From: Lachnotalea glycerini
Lineage (GTDB): Bacteria > Bacillota > Clostridia > Lachnospirales > Lachnospiraceae
Length of the DNA stretch: 64,000 nt
Reading direction: 5' to 3'
Assembly (NCBI RefSeq): GCF_003201285.1
Contig: NZ_QICS01000005.1
Coordinates: 124,001 to 188,000, forward strand
Shown: piece by piece, positions 17,114-25,815 of the stretch
Numbering within the stretch: the first letter of the stretch is position 1
Layout: each line of letters opens with the position of its first letter
Notes under the pieces: generated by a model
Told to the model about the DNA's origin: nothing
Databases searched by the model: none
The model's input: only the letters and a program-made list of their open reading frames with translations
Program-made: the position numbers and the translations under genes

Positions 17114-17656
17114 TCAATTTCTTTCATCTTTTATTATTCTTTCTTTCACAGACACAATCCACTTTTCAATTGACTGCGTCAGTATATATTGTTGCTCCAA
17201 AACCGCAAGACCTGATTCTGGAATTGTAGTATTATCTTGTTTTTTATTCATGTTTTCTTCCATTTGTAATTTTAATGTTCTAACATTTTTTTCTATTTTC
17301 TCTAAACATAGTTTTTGTTGTTTAACTGGTAAATAATTTATATTCACTATAACAGCATTAAAATCCAAAAAAAAGCGGATTGGATTATCTGAAATTTCTT
17401 CCATAAGCTTTTCAAATTCTTTTTCTCCTGTATTTGTAAGAGAATAGATTGCTTTATCAGCCCGATTCTCACCCAGAACAGTCAACCTTGAGATTAGTCC
17501 CTTTTCCTCTAGCTGAATTACTTTTTTATATATGGATGGTGTACTAATCTTTACCCATTTTGAAATATTACGGTACTCTACCAATTTTTGAATATCATAT
17601 GCACTTAAGGGTTCTTTTTTTAACATTCCCAAAACGATTAAATCAATTGCTGCCAT
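17114..17656 (-). CDS. PadR family transcriptional regulator
   Basis: 180 residues. Residues 1-85 form the PadR winged helix (LIVLGMLKKEPLSAYDIQKL; STPSIYKKVIQLEEKGLI; IYSLTNTGEKEFEKLM), then a helical C-terminal dimerisation part. PadR-like repressors commonly control an adjacent multidrug transporter and respond to its substrates. It is divergent from the MATE gene, and both promoters carry near-identical dyads. The frame stays open for 24 codons after the TGA stop. AAAGGAG precedes the ATG. Confidence 0.9.
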   Translation of the reverse strand: MAAIDLIVLGMLKKEPLSAYDIQKLVEYRNISKWVKISTPSIYKKVIQLEEKGLISRLTVLGENRADKAIYSLTNTGEKEFEKLMEEISDNPIRFFLDFNAVIVNINYLPVKQQKLCLEKIEKNVRTLKLQMEENMNKKQDNTTIPESGLAVLEQQYILTQSIEKWIVSVKERIIKDERN

Positions 17657-17672
17657 ATCTTTCTCCTTTTTC

Positions 17673-17756
17673 TTGACATGTACTATAAATTATAGTACTA
17701 TGTATATTGCCTTTAGTACTGTAATTTATAGTACTCTATTAAATATCTCATGTCAA
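17673..17756. promoter_or_regulatory. Face-to-face promoters and paired dyads, padR/MATE
   Basis: Plus promoter: TTGACA (17673-17678), N17, TACTAT (17696-17701), serving the MATE gene. Minus promoter: TTGACA (17756-17751), N17, TACTAT (17733-17728), serving padR. Each -10 sits in a dyad: GTACTATAA-A-TTATAGTAC (17680-17698) and AGTACTGTAA-T-TTATAGTACT (17715-17735). Probably both are PadR operators, giving autoregulation and efflux control. Confidence 0.75.
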
Positions 17757-17775
17757 GTGAAAGGAGCTTATTATT

Positions 17776-19149
17776 ATGAATGAATCAAACAAAAAAATGC
17801 AACTACTAGGTAATGTTCCAATCCCCAAAGCGCTACTAGCACTAGGCCTTCCCACAATGATTGGAATGCTGATTAATGCCCTGTACAATCTAGTGGATAC
17901 TTACTTCGTAGGAGGGCTTGGAACCGATCAGATGGGCGCAATCACCGTAGCTTTTCCATTAGGTCAAATAGTCGTTGGACTGGGACTGTTATTTGGAAAT
18001 GGTGCCGCTGCGTACTTGTCAAGACTGCTAGGGCGCGGGGACAAAGGCACTGCCAATAAAGTTGCAAGTACTGCCCTATACAGCAGCATCACAATAGGTA
18101 CTTTCACAATCATAGGTTTTCTACTTTTTTTGAAGCCAATTTTAAAACAACTTGGAGCGATAGAAAGCATCATGCCCTATGCACTTACCTACACTGCAAT
18201 CTACCTCACTTTTTCAATTTTTAATGTCTTTAATGTTACAATGAATAATATTGTATCCAGTGAAGGGGCTGCAAAAACAGCAATGTATGCATTGATGTGT
18301 GGAGCTGTTCTTAACGTAATTTTAGATCCTATCCTAATCTATACTTTACACCTTGGTGTTGCCGGTGCAGCCATTGCAACAGCCATATCACAAATAGTGA
18401 CAACAATCATTTATCTAGCTTATATCTTTCGTAGAAAAAGTATGTTTACATTTCGCATCAAAGAATGTCATTTTGGTGATGGAATTATATCTGAAATATT
18501 GAAAGTAGGCATTCCAACAATGCTATTTCAGATACTTACCAGCTTTTCCATTGCAATGATCAACAACGCTGCAACAGAATACGGGAACTCAGCTCTAGCT
18601 GCAATGGGACCTGTGACGAAAATAATGACTGTAGGAACTTTGATTGTTTTTGGTTTTTTAAAAGGCTTTCAACCAATTGCCGGCTTTAGTTACGGAGCAA
18701 AAAATTTTGACCGTTTAAATGATGCAATCAAAACTTCTATCATTTGGTCCACTGTATTTTGTATCATTTTTGGTCTAATTGCAGTCATTTTCTCTAAAAA
18801 CATTGTTTCTCTATTTACCAAAGGAGATCTGGAAATGATTAGAATCGGTGAACTGGCACTACGGGCTAATGGAGTTTCCTTTATGCTTTTTGGATTTTAT
18901 ACCGTCTATTCTTTCCTTTTCCTTGTAATGGGAAAAGCAAAAGAAGGGTGCTTTCTCGGGGCTTGTAGACAGGGTATCTGCTTTCTTCCAGTAATTTTGA
19001 TTTTACCAAGACTTTTTGGTCTGAGTGGCATCCTATTTGCACAGCCAATTGCAGATCTGCTTGTTGCTGTTATAACTGTTTTTATGGCTCATCATTTACA
19101 CAAAGAATTGACTATTGAAAAAAACAATATTGCTGTTGAGCAAAAATAA
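17776..19149 (+). CDS. MATE family multidrug efflux transporter
   Basis: 457 residues with about twelve hydrophobic segments. The N-terminal NVPIPKALLALGLPTMIGML, then NALYNLVDTYFVGGLGTDQM, is the MATE (MepA/DinF-like) signature, with the pseudo-repeat from about residue 235 (VGIPTMLFQILTSFSIAMIN). Such proteins export cationic drugs and dyes using Na+ or H+ gradients. Regulated by the divergent PadR gene. AAAGGAG lies upstream of the ATG. Confidence 0.93.
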   Translation: MNESNKKMQLLGNVPIPKALLALGLPTMIGMLINALYNLVDTYFVGGLGTDQMGAITVAFPLGQIVVGLGLLFGNGAAAYLSRLLGRGDKGTANKVASTALYSSITIGTFTIIGFLLFLKPILKQLGAIESIMPYALTYTAIYLTFSIFNVFNVTMNNIVSSEGAAKTAMYALMCGAVLNVILDPILIYTLHLGVAGAAIATAISQIVTTIIYLAYIFRRKSMFTFRIKECHFGDGIISEILKVGIPTMLFQILTSFSIAMINNAATEYGNSALAAMGPVTKIMTVGTLIVFGFLKGFQPIAGFSYGAKNFDRLNDAIKTSIIWSTVFCIIFGLIAVIFSKNIVSLFTKGDLEMIRIGELALRANGVSFMLFGFYTVYSFLFLVMGKAKEGCFLGACRQGICFLPVILILPRLFGLSGILFAQPIADLLVAVITVFMAHHLHKELTIEKNNIAVEQK

Positions 19150-19653
19150 GCAACAAATAAAATTCTAATACTCAAAAAGAGCAGAACGGTTTTTAATCGG
19201 GGCATATCATGGTTCACTTGTGCTAATTTCCATAATGCAAAAAAGGATAAATTCTAAATTTCTTTAGAAAATATCCTCTAATAGTGCTTTATTCTATTAA
19301 ATTAAACTCTTAATAATTCTTTATCTAAACGTTAATCCATGTAAATGACTTCTTTTTTCTTGGTCATTTCTTGGTTAACCTCTTCTCAAAATCCTCGTAG
19401 CACTTAATTTCACTAGCCTTATTTATCAAAGCTCTTCATCGTCGGGAAATGAAATACCCTCTTTTTATCTTTGTTTATAACATTTCATTATTATATTAAA
19501 TGCAAAGTTTCAGCGTCACATCAGGCATCAACCTGTTTATCTTATATTATCATTCACCCTGTAATTGGTGTAATCTAATTTTACAATAATAAAAAATTAA
19601 AGTGATGTACAAGATTGCTGCAAATCCTCACTATAATAAAAAACTCATACTAC
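19150..19653. other. 504-base gap without a recognisable gene
   Basis: AT-rich, no open frame of note, no tRNA and no clear terminator. On the minus strand, short stretches look protein-like but are broken by stops in all frames (for example MPDVTLKLCI near 19500 and KASEIKCYEDFEKRLTKK near 19365-19420). This would fit a decayed gene at the left edge of the accessory patch; the identification is weak. Confidence 0.3.
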
Positions 19654-19974
19654 TCAAGCTATGCTAGATTTCATAGCATCATCATATTCAGCAAGTAAAC
19701 ACTCTAATTCTTTACCTCTATTAAATATTTCTATATTCTCATTTCTATATTCTGCATACGCGCGTTGCAGTTGATTTTTCATATTAAAATAATATAAATA
19801 TACAGCCTTTTCCTTATCCTCATCTTCTGTTAGCATTTCACAAACGATTTCGTTATTTTTAGTAAAATACTTAATTTCTAAGTAATTGTCCAGTTGAATA
19901 TTTTCCACTAAATTCTGAGGTGTTAATAATGCAATATTTGTCAATCCATATATTTGATTTATAAAATTATTCAT
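19654..19974 (-). CDS. Small unknown protein coupled to the helicase
   Basis: 106 residues, start overlapping the helicase stop by 4 nt (ATGA), so it is translationally coupled. It is acidic and helix-rich toward the C-terminus (KNQLQRAYAEYRNENIEIF) with an N-terminal beta-like part (YLEIKYFTKNNEIVCEMLTE). No known family is recognised. The coupling suggests it acts with the helicase. Confidence 0.65.
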   Translation of the reverse strand: MNNFINQIYGLTNIALLTPQNLVENIQLDNYLEIKYFTKNNEIVCEMLTEDEDKEKAVYLYYFNMKNQLQRAYAEYRNENIEIFNRGKELECLLAEYDDAMKSSIA

Positions 19975-21830
19975 TCATTTTCTCCTTTCAAAAAATTCAT
20001 TAAATATTCCGATTGTTGATCTAAAAGCTTTGCAGCTCGTGCGTAATCATCATTACTCCATTCTTCACGTTTTCTTCCTATTTCGTTTTTCAAAAAAGTA
20101 TTTAGATATGTAGCAAGCATCCCTCCATTAGTAGGAATTCTTGACGGAATCCATGAATATCTACCTCCTTGAAAGATTTGAAAACTTTTCAACTCTTCTC
20201 CTTTGATATCTAATTCCGCTGCAACTAGTAATTCTGGTACAATAACTTCTCTTATGTTTCTATCAGTGAGTTTATTTCTTTGCTTTAGTATAATATCAGG
20301 TCTTTTATATTGACTTGAATCAGAATATTGTTGTTCCAATATCTGCTCTGCTTGTTCGTCAGAAATTTCTAATAACTTTATTAATTCCTTTTTCTTACGT
20401 TCTCGCTCTTTTCTGATTCGCTCTGCTTCCTGTAAATAACGCCCGTCCATATATACTTCATGTTTAAGACTACCATTTCCCGATTCAATTACTTCGCCAA
20501 ATTCGATTAATTTTCCCGTTTCCTTATCCTTTATGTAATCTCCATCGTCCTCCAAGTCAATATCACGTAATTCCTTAATAAAATCACTTTCTTGTATTTG
20601 TTCTTTATAATAATTCCAGAGATCATTTAAGAATAAAAGTTCATGTGCAACAACACTTCCAATATTATCTGTCTCTCGGGCGATTTCATCTTCCGGAATT
20701 GCTCTAAGAATTCTTCCAATAAACTGCTCATACGGTAATAAACTTCTAAATGCTCTAAATATAGCAGCTATCGAAAGGTACTTATGGTCATATCCCTCCC
20801 CCATCATTGACACATTAACTACTGCGTCAACTCTATGATTATCAATTTCCAAAAATGCTTGTTCTCTATTTGGCATATCATTATATATTGCAATCGCCCT
20901 AACTCCAACTTCATTATACATAGCCGTTATTTTTTTAGCATCATTTATAGATGGTGCTGCTGCAATAATTTTATGCGGTACCCTAGTTCCACTACGTTTC
21001 TTTCTTAGCAATTTTACACTTTCATCTACTATTCTTTTTTTACACTCATCAGATAACGCTACTGAACGGCTAACCCATTCTTCATCCTTAATTTGTAAAA
21101 CATCTTCCAGTGAATATAATTGCCCATCATCATCTATAGTAAATTGAGGATTTTCCGGAATGTAGTCAAACTTTTCTAAAGATTTTACATATCCATTGCT
21201 CATAGCTTGACTTAACTTATACTTATAAATTAATTCCCCTACTAATTTTTTCCCATCTGTTCGAAAAGCTGTTGCTGTAATCTTTATTACTTTTGCGCTT
21301 GAGAAATGTTGAAGATTCTCTAACCAAGTTCGTGCTTCTGCATGATGTGCCTCATCAATTATAATCATATCAAAGAAATCTGGATCATATTGATTTAAAA
21401 GAGCCATTTCATTACGCGCTTGCAATTTTTGAATATTGGCTATAACAAAATTCGCATTAATCATATGTTCCATTCTAGTTGTTCTTCCCTCATATCGTAC
21501 AACTACTGGCAAATTATTTGGGGTTTTAATTACACCTCTCTTAGACCAAAAATTATCCGCGCTTCCACTATCTAAACTTTCCTCTATAGTATCTAATATT
21601 GTTAATTGTGGTGCAATAACTAATACACGTCCCTCAGCTATACCATACGGCAAAGTAGCAATCAATCCCGTCTTTCCACTCCCTGTAGGTAAAACTATTA
21701 TAGCATGTGTATTATTATTATTTGTTACAAAGTGATTATAAGCCTCTACATATGCTTCTATCTGAGGTTCTCGTAAATTCTCATTTGAGAGAATATTAGC
21801 GTCAGTAATTTGAAAGTAATTATCATTCAT
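19971..21830 (-). CDS. DEAH-box SF2 helicase (ResIII-like), accessory
   Basis: 619 residues. Motif I is PTGSGKTGLIATLP (about 48-60), motif II is IIIDEAHHAEARTW (about 155), motif III is ITATAFRTDGKKL, and motif VI is EQFIGRILRAIPED (about 368). These are the two RecA-like domains of ResIII/UvrB-type SF2 helicases. The C-terminal ~220 residues contain a charged coiled segment (ERIRKERERKKKELIK) and then an unrecognised domain. There is no nuclease, methylase or specificity subunit nearby, so it is not an ordinary restriction system. It sits next to a decayed Tn916-type integrase and is probably laterally acquired. Confidence 0.85.
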   Translation of the reverse strand: MNDNYFQITDANILSNENLREPQIEAYVEAYNHFVTNNNNTHAIIVLPTGSGKTGLIATLPYGIAEGRVLVIAPQLTILDTIEESLDSGSADNFWSKRGVIKTPNNLPVVVRYEGRTTRMEHMINANFVIANIQKLQARNEMALLNQYDPDFFDMIIIDEAHHAEARTWLENLQHFSSAKVIKITATAFRTDGKKLVGELIYKYKLSQAMSNGYVKSLEKFDYIPENPQFTIDDDGQLYSLEDVLQIKDEEWVSRSVALSDECKKRIVDESVKLLRKKRSGTRVPHKIIAAAPSINDAKKITAMYNEVGVRAIAIYNDMPNREQAFLEIDNHRVDAVVNVSMMGEGYDHKYLSIAAIFRAFRSLLPYEQFIGRILRAIPEDEIARETDNIGSVVAHELLFLNDLWNYYKEQIQESDFIKELRDIDLEDDGDYIKDKETGKLIEFGEVIESGNGSLKHEVYMDGRYLQEAERIRKERERKKKELIKLLEISDEQAEQILEQQYSDSSQYKRPDIILKQRNKLTDRNIREVIVPELLVAAELDIKGEELKSFQIFQGGRYSWIPSRIPTNGGMLATYLNTFLKNEIGRKREEWSNDDYARAAKLLDQQSEYLMNFLKGENE

Positions 21831-21977
21831 TTTATTTATACTCCCCTATGTATTTTTTATATCATATCACATTATAACTAGTTGTAGTAATATTTTATTT
21901 ATTTTATAAACACAAAGCAGCAAGTAAATTAATACATGCTGCCTTTTTCCTATTCTATGATAGTTTAAACTTTTTAT

Positions 21978-22849
21978 CTAAATTTGCATAGTCTCCCTTG
22001 CTTTGTCCTCTGTAACATGACTATAGATATTCATTGTTACACTAATATCTGAATGCCCCATAAATTGTTGTATTACTTTTATATTAGTTTCATTCTCGCA
22101 AAAGCAATACAAAATGTATGCCTATATGTGCAATAAAATGGTGCAATAATGCAGGTGTTCTATGTTCTTCTTTAGCCTGCTGCTTTTCCTGCTCATTGAA
22201 TGCTGTATATATCCTCTTTATTGCCCTGTTAATACACATTGGATTGTGTGGTTTATCAAATCTATTTGTAAATACAAAATCCGGTTTTGATTCGGTCTTA
22301 TCTAATGCCTGCAATACTCCATCACTTGGATTCTTTCTTATAATATCATCATCTACCGCCATACTCAAAGTCGGATGCATGATAGTGTGTATAGTCTCCA
22401 ACGAATTGGTTTTGAATCCTGCATCTAACAGACTAGTGTAGAATCGTATCACATCACTTTTTCTAATCTTTGCGAGTGGTCTGTTGCCTATTGTGCTGTC
22501 TTTAATATATTTCTCCCACATATATATATAATTGCTGCGTGTTGACATTTTAAGATTCCGTTTTGTCTCCATGTAACTTTCAAACATATCATTGAGTGTA
22601 ATTTTATTACTCTCCATTGTCCGGATACCATCATCAATGTCTCTATCAATTTGCTTTTCTAGTTCTCTAAGACTTAATTCATCGCTTTTTTTACCATTAA
22701 TCATATCATTCGGCAGTGTTTCAAACTATACACGCACTGCCTTTTGCCGAATCTATCTGTATAGCGATACTGATATCGACCATCTTTCCTTTGGCTTTCT
22801 CCACTTTTCAGTGTTCTTCCCTTGCTATCTATTCTTTTTTGTTTGCCAT
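21978..22849 (-). pseudogene. int: Tn916-family tyrosine integrase, degraded
   Basis: Starts at the ATG at 22849 behind GGAGGTG (MANKKE, then a frameshift). The arm-binding domain continues in another frame as DSKGRTLKSGESQRKDGRYQ, closely like the Tn916 Int N-terminus. A second frameshift leads to the longest intact piece (22704-22090: core-binding domain NLKMSTRSNYIYMWEKYIKD). After DGVLQALDKTE the text jumps to PDFVFTNRFDKPHNP, so most of the catalytic core with the first Arg and Lys is missing. A third frameshift precedes FCENETNIKVIQQFMGHSDI, the C-terminal box. It cannot encode active integrase. Confidence 0.88.
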
Positions 22850-22879
22850 ATTTACACCTCCGTATCTCCTACACTGCCT

Positions 22880-23128
22880 CTATTCTGCATAAATGTACAA
22901 GTATGTTGCTAACTTGTACATTCTTTTAAGATGACTTGGTTTCATCTTACCAATAATGCTATGCAATGCATGTATATAGGATTCATCTGCTACCTCTACA
23001 TTACTACTTGCTTGCTCTGTTGATACTTTTATGCTGTCTGTAATACTCTTTTTCACTGCCATTCTCAATAAGCTATTAGAAAATCCATCATGTGTTTGGC
23101 TACTTAATACAATCAACAAACATTGCAT
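22880..23128 (-). CDS. Small unknown protein beside the integrase remnant
   Basis: 82 residues, 30 nt upstream of the integrase pseudogene on the same strand. The C-terminal half (IHALHSIIGKMKPSHLKRMY, then KLATYLYIYAE) looks like a real helical protein and resembles the tails of small mobile-element proteins. The N-terminal 20 residues look random and lack a ribosome site; an internal ATG at 23062 may be the start. It could be the 3' end of a truncated gene. Confidence 0.35.
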   Translation of the reverse strand: MQCLLIVLSSQTHDGFSNSLLRMAVKKSITDSIKVSTEQASSNVEVADESYIHALHSIIGKMKPSHLKRMYKLATYLYIYAE

Positions 23129-23282
23129 TACTGGCTATAATATTAGGCATAATGTTCACACTGATGATGGCTATAATTTTGTTATTAATGGTGAGACATT
23201 AAAATATCAGATATTAAATACTTTAAACATTATACTTGGGCAATTTAAGGAGGATTGGAATAATAAAAACGAAAATGAGTGA
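23031..23282 (+). CDS. Possible remnant small ORF (5' part doubtful)
   Basis: The frame is open for 83 codons, but only the last ~40 (from about 23155, HTDDGYNFVINGETLKYQIL then NTLNIILGQFKEDW) look protein-like. There is no good start codon or ribosome site before that part, and the upstream half is antisense to the 22880-23128 frame. It overlaps the next small ORF by 8 nt in the manner of coupled genes. Probably a gene that lost its 5' end. Confidence 0.35.
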   Translation: MLSVILFFTAILNKLLENPSCVWLLNTINKHCITGYNIRHNVHTDDGYNFVINGETLKYQILNTLNIILGQFKEDWNNKNENE

Positions 23283-23409
23283 AGAAAATATTAAAAGAAT
23301 GTATGAGACAGTCGCTCGAATTATATCCGAGCGTGAACATGTAGACATAAAAGTAACTATTGTAAAAAAAGATGAGATAACTGATACAACTGATAACAAA
23401 TCAATCTGA
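23275..23409 (+). CDS. 44-residue small protein of mobile-element type
   Basis: ATG at 23275, stop TGA at 23407-23409. The product begins MSEENIKRMYETVARIISER and continues EHVDIKVTIVKKDE. It resembles short proteins seen beside integrases in Firmicutes conjugative elements, from memory. AAGGAGG is at 23247-23253, rather far (21 nt) upstream. It overlaps the preceding frame by 8 nt and is followed by a good terminator. Confidence 0.45.
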   Translation: MSEENIKRMYETVARIISEREHVDIKVTIVKKDEITDTTDNKSI

Positions 23410-23452
23410 ACTACTGTTCATCATAATATACCAATTATATTTATGAGCATCT

Positions 23453-23496
23453 AAAAAGCACTTACTTTCAATACAGAAAATGAGTGCTTTTTATAT
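23453..23496. terminator. Bidirectional terminator
   Basis: AAAAAGCACT (23453-23462) and AGTGCTTTTT (23483-23492) form a 10-bp stem with T-runs on both strands. It ends the plus-strand small ORFs and may also lie downstream of lysS (stop at 23586). Confidence 0.75.
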
Positions 23497-23585
23497 TTAT
23501 TGGTGTAAATATAGTGTAAAACAATCCTTTAAAGCAATTTTTACACTTTAAAAAGTAGCGTATTTATAAGCTTTTAAGGCTATTT

Positions 23586-25076
23586 TTATATCTCTTTCGA
23601 TTTCATCGTAGGGAATAATAATACATCTCGAATCGCCGGTGAGTTCGTCATCATCATTACCATACGATCTATTCCATAGCCAATGCCGCCTGTTGGAGGC
23701 ATACCTACGTTTAATGCATTTAAGAAGTCTTCGTCAATACTGTTTGCTTCATCATCCCCTTGAGCCTTTAATTCTTCCTGCGCTTCAAATCGCTCTCTTT
23801 GGTCAATAGGGTCATTTAGCTCTGAATACGCATTTGCCATTTCCCACCCATTCATAAAGAACTCAAAGCGTTCAACATATTCTGGATTCTCAGGTTTCTT
23901 CTTAGTAAGCGGAGAAATCTCAATTGGATGATCCATAATGAAAGTAGGCTGAATCAGATGCTCCTCTACATATCTCTCGAAGAAAAGATTTAATATATCA
24001 CCCTTTTTATGTCTTTCCTCAAATTCAATATTATGCTTTTTAGCTAATTCCTTTGCTTCCTCTGTCGTTTTAATCTCTGTAAAATCTACATTACCATATT
24101 TCTTAACAGCATCTATCATAGTAAGGCGTTCAAAGGGTTTTGATAAATCCATTTGATGCTCACCATAAGTCAGAATCAACGAACCATTTACTTCCTGTGC
24201 TACATAGCGGTACAGATTTTCCGTCAAATCCATCATGCCGTGATAATCTGTATACGCCTGATACAATTCCATTAATGTAAATTCCGGATTATGTCTTGTA
24301 TCTAGTCCTTCATTACGAAATACTCTTCCAATTTCATAAACTCTTTCTAAGCCACCTACAATTAATCTCTTTAAATATAATTCAAGCGATATTCTAAGAT
24401 GTAAATCTTCATCAAGAGCATTAAAATGTGTGTCAAAAGGTCTTGCTGCCGCACCACCTGCATTTTGTACAAGCATAGGAGTCTCAACCTCAATAAAGTT
24501 CTGTTCATCCAGATAGCTTCGAATAGCATGAATCACTTGAGAACGCTTCACGAAGCTTTCTTTTACCTCTTTATTCATAATAAGATCAACATATCTTTGT
24601 CTATAACGAATATCTGTATCTTTCAGACCATGAAATTTCTCTGGAAGTATCTGCAAACTCTTTGATAACAAAGTTACCTCAGTGGCATGAATGGAAACCT
24701 CACCTGTTTTCGTCTTAAATACTTCACCTTTAATTCCAATGATATCACCAATATCATATTTTTTAAAATCCTTATAAGATTCTTCTCCAATATTATCACG
24801 TGCCACGTAAGATTGTATATTGCCCGGCAAATCCTGAATATTACAAAAAGACGCTTTTCCCATGACACGTTTTGACATAATACGGCCAGCTACAGACACC
24901 GTTTTGCCTTCCATGGATTCAAAATTATTAATAATATCTGTACTATGATTCGACACATCATATTTGGTTATTTCAAACGGATTCTTACCCGTACTTTGCA
25001 ATTCACTCAATTTTTCATGACGTACCTTGATTAATTGATTAATATCCTGTTCCTGTACATTCTTTTGCTCTGACAA
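23586..25076 (-). CDS. lysS: Lysyl-tRNA synthetase, class II
   Basis: 496 residues from the TTG at 25076, which has AGAGGAG eight bases upstream; a GTG three codons earlier lies inside that ribosome site. OB-fold anticodon-binding domain (about 55-150: [18 protein letters not shown]), then the class II core with motif 2 ([20 protein letters not shown]) and motif 3 ([14 protein letters not shown]). It charges tRNA-Lys. It follows greA by 14 nt, an order common in Firmicutes, and shares its promoter. Confidence 0.97.
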   Translation of the reverse strand: MSEQKNVQEQDINQLIKVRHEKLSELQSTGKNPFEITKYDVSNHSTDIINNFESMEGKTVSVAGRIMSKRVMGKASFCNIQDLPGNIQSYVARDNIGEESYKDFKKYDIGDIIGIKGEVFKTKTGEVSIHATEVTLLSKSLQILPEKFHGLKDTDIRYRQRYVDLIMNKEVKESFVKRSQVIHAIRSYLDEQNFIEVETPMLVQNAGGAAARPFDTHFNALDEDLHLRISLELYLKRLIVGGLERVYEIGRVFRNEGLDTRHNPEFTLMELYQAYTDYHGMMDLTENLYRYVAQEVNGSLILTYGEHQMDLSKPFERLTMIDAVKKYGNVDFTEIKTTEEAKELAKKHNIEFEERHKKGDILNLFFERYVEEHLIQPTFIMDHPIEISPLTKKKPENPEYVERFEFFMNGWEMANAYSELNDPIDQRERFEAQEELKAQGDDEANSIDEDFLNALNVGMPPTGGIGYGIDRMVMMMTNSPAIRDVLLFPTMKSKEI

Positions 25077-25090
25077 AATTTTCACTCCTC

Positions 25091-25573
25091 TTAGTTCGAT
25101 CTTTGTATATCTAATACTTTATACTGACAGTTACCAGCCTGTGTTTCTACCGTTACAACATCATCCCTTTTAGATCCAAGCAAAGCTTTCCCTACAGGTG
25201 ACTCATTTGATATCTTTCCCTGTAAGCTGTTAGCCTCTGTTGAACCAACGATTTTAAATTCCATTTCCTCATCAAATTCAAAGTCAAATACTTTAACCTT
25301 ACAGCCTACACTTATTTTATTTAAATCAACTTCCTCTTCCACAACAACTTCAGCATTCTTTAATATTTTCTCAATCTCTTCAATTCTTGCTTCAATATCC
25401 CTTTGCTCGTCCTTTGCAGCATCGTATTCAGCATTTTCAGAAAGATCACCTTGCTCTCTGGCCTCTTTGATCTTTTGCGCAACCTCTTTTCGCTTGTTAA
25501 CCTTTAAATCCTGAATTTCTTCCTCTAATTTTCTAAGCCCTTCATAAGTTAGTAAGTTTTTCTTTTCTTCCAT
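25091..25573 (-). CDS. greA: Transcription elongation factor GreA
   Basis: 160 residues, standard length. The N-terminal coiled coil ([20 protein letters not shown] ... [18 protein letters not shown]) carries the acidic tip typical of GreA, and the C-terminal FKBP-like domain has [19 protein letters not shown]. GreA inserts into the RNA polymerase secondary channel and stimulates cleavage of backtracked transcripts. First gene of greA-lysS; a consensus promoter lies about 95 nt upstream. Confidence 0.97.
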   Translation of the reverse strand: MEEKKNLLTYEGLRKLEEEIQDLKVNKRKEVAQKIKEAREQGDLSENAEYDAAKDEQRDIEARIEEIEKILKNAEVVVEEEVDLNKISVGCKVKVFDFEFDEEMEFKIVGSTEANSLQGKISNESPVGKALLGSKRDDVVTVETQAGNCQYKVLDIQRSN

Positions 25574-25666
25574 CTCACACTACACCCTTCCTGTACATAA
25601 TATATATTAATATGGATATTCCCATCTTCTACAATAATTAATTTTCCATAACGCTGCAATTACAGA

Positions 25667-25695
25667 ATTATAACTTATAGGTTTCTTAATGTCAA
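25667..25695 (-). promoter_or_regulatory. Sigma-A promoter of greA-lysS
   Basis: Minus strand: TTGACA (25695-25690), 17-nt spacer, TATAAT (25672-25667). Perfect consensus. Confidence 0.85.
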
Positions 25696-25815
25696 GATTT
25701 CCTATACTTTTTTGTCATTTAGTTTTCCATACTTTTTGTCTTTTAGAACCTACAAATAAAATTCCTTAGAACTTTCTTTTTAATCTCAAACTAGTATACT
25801 TTATTCGTATGTGAT

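Noticed and set aside
19971-21830. Helicase as part of a type I or type III restriction system
   Set aside because: No methyltransferase, specificity subunit or nuclease domain is encoded nearby, and the C-terminal part lacks an obvious PD-(D/E)xK motif.
22592-22912. Plus-strand open frame over the integrase region
   Set aside because: It is the antisense of the Tn916-type integrase N-terminus, which is clearly recognisable on the minus strand.
25574-25815. Possible T-box or riboswitch upstream of greA-lysS
   Set aside because: Only a consensus sigma-A promoter and a short leader are present; no specifier loop, T-box sequence or terminator.
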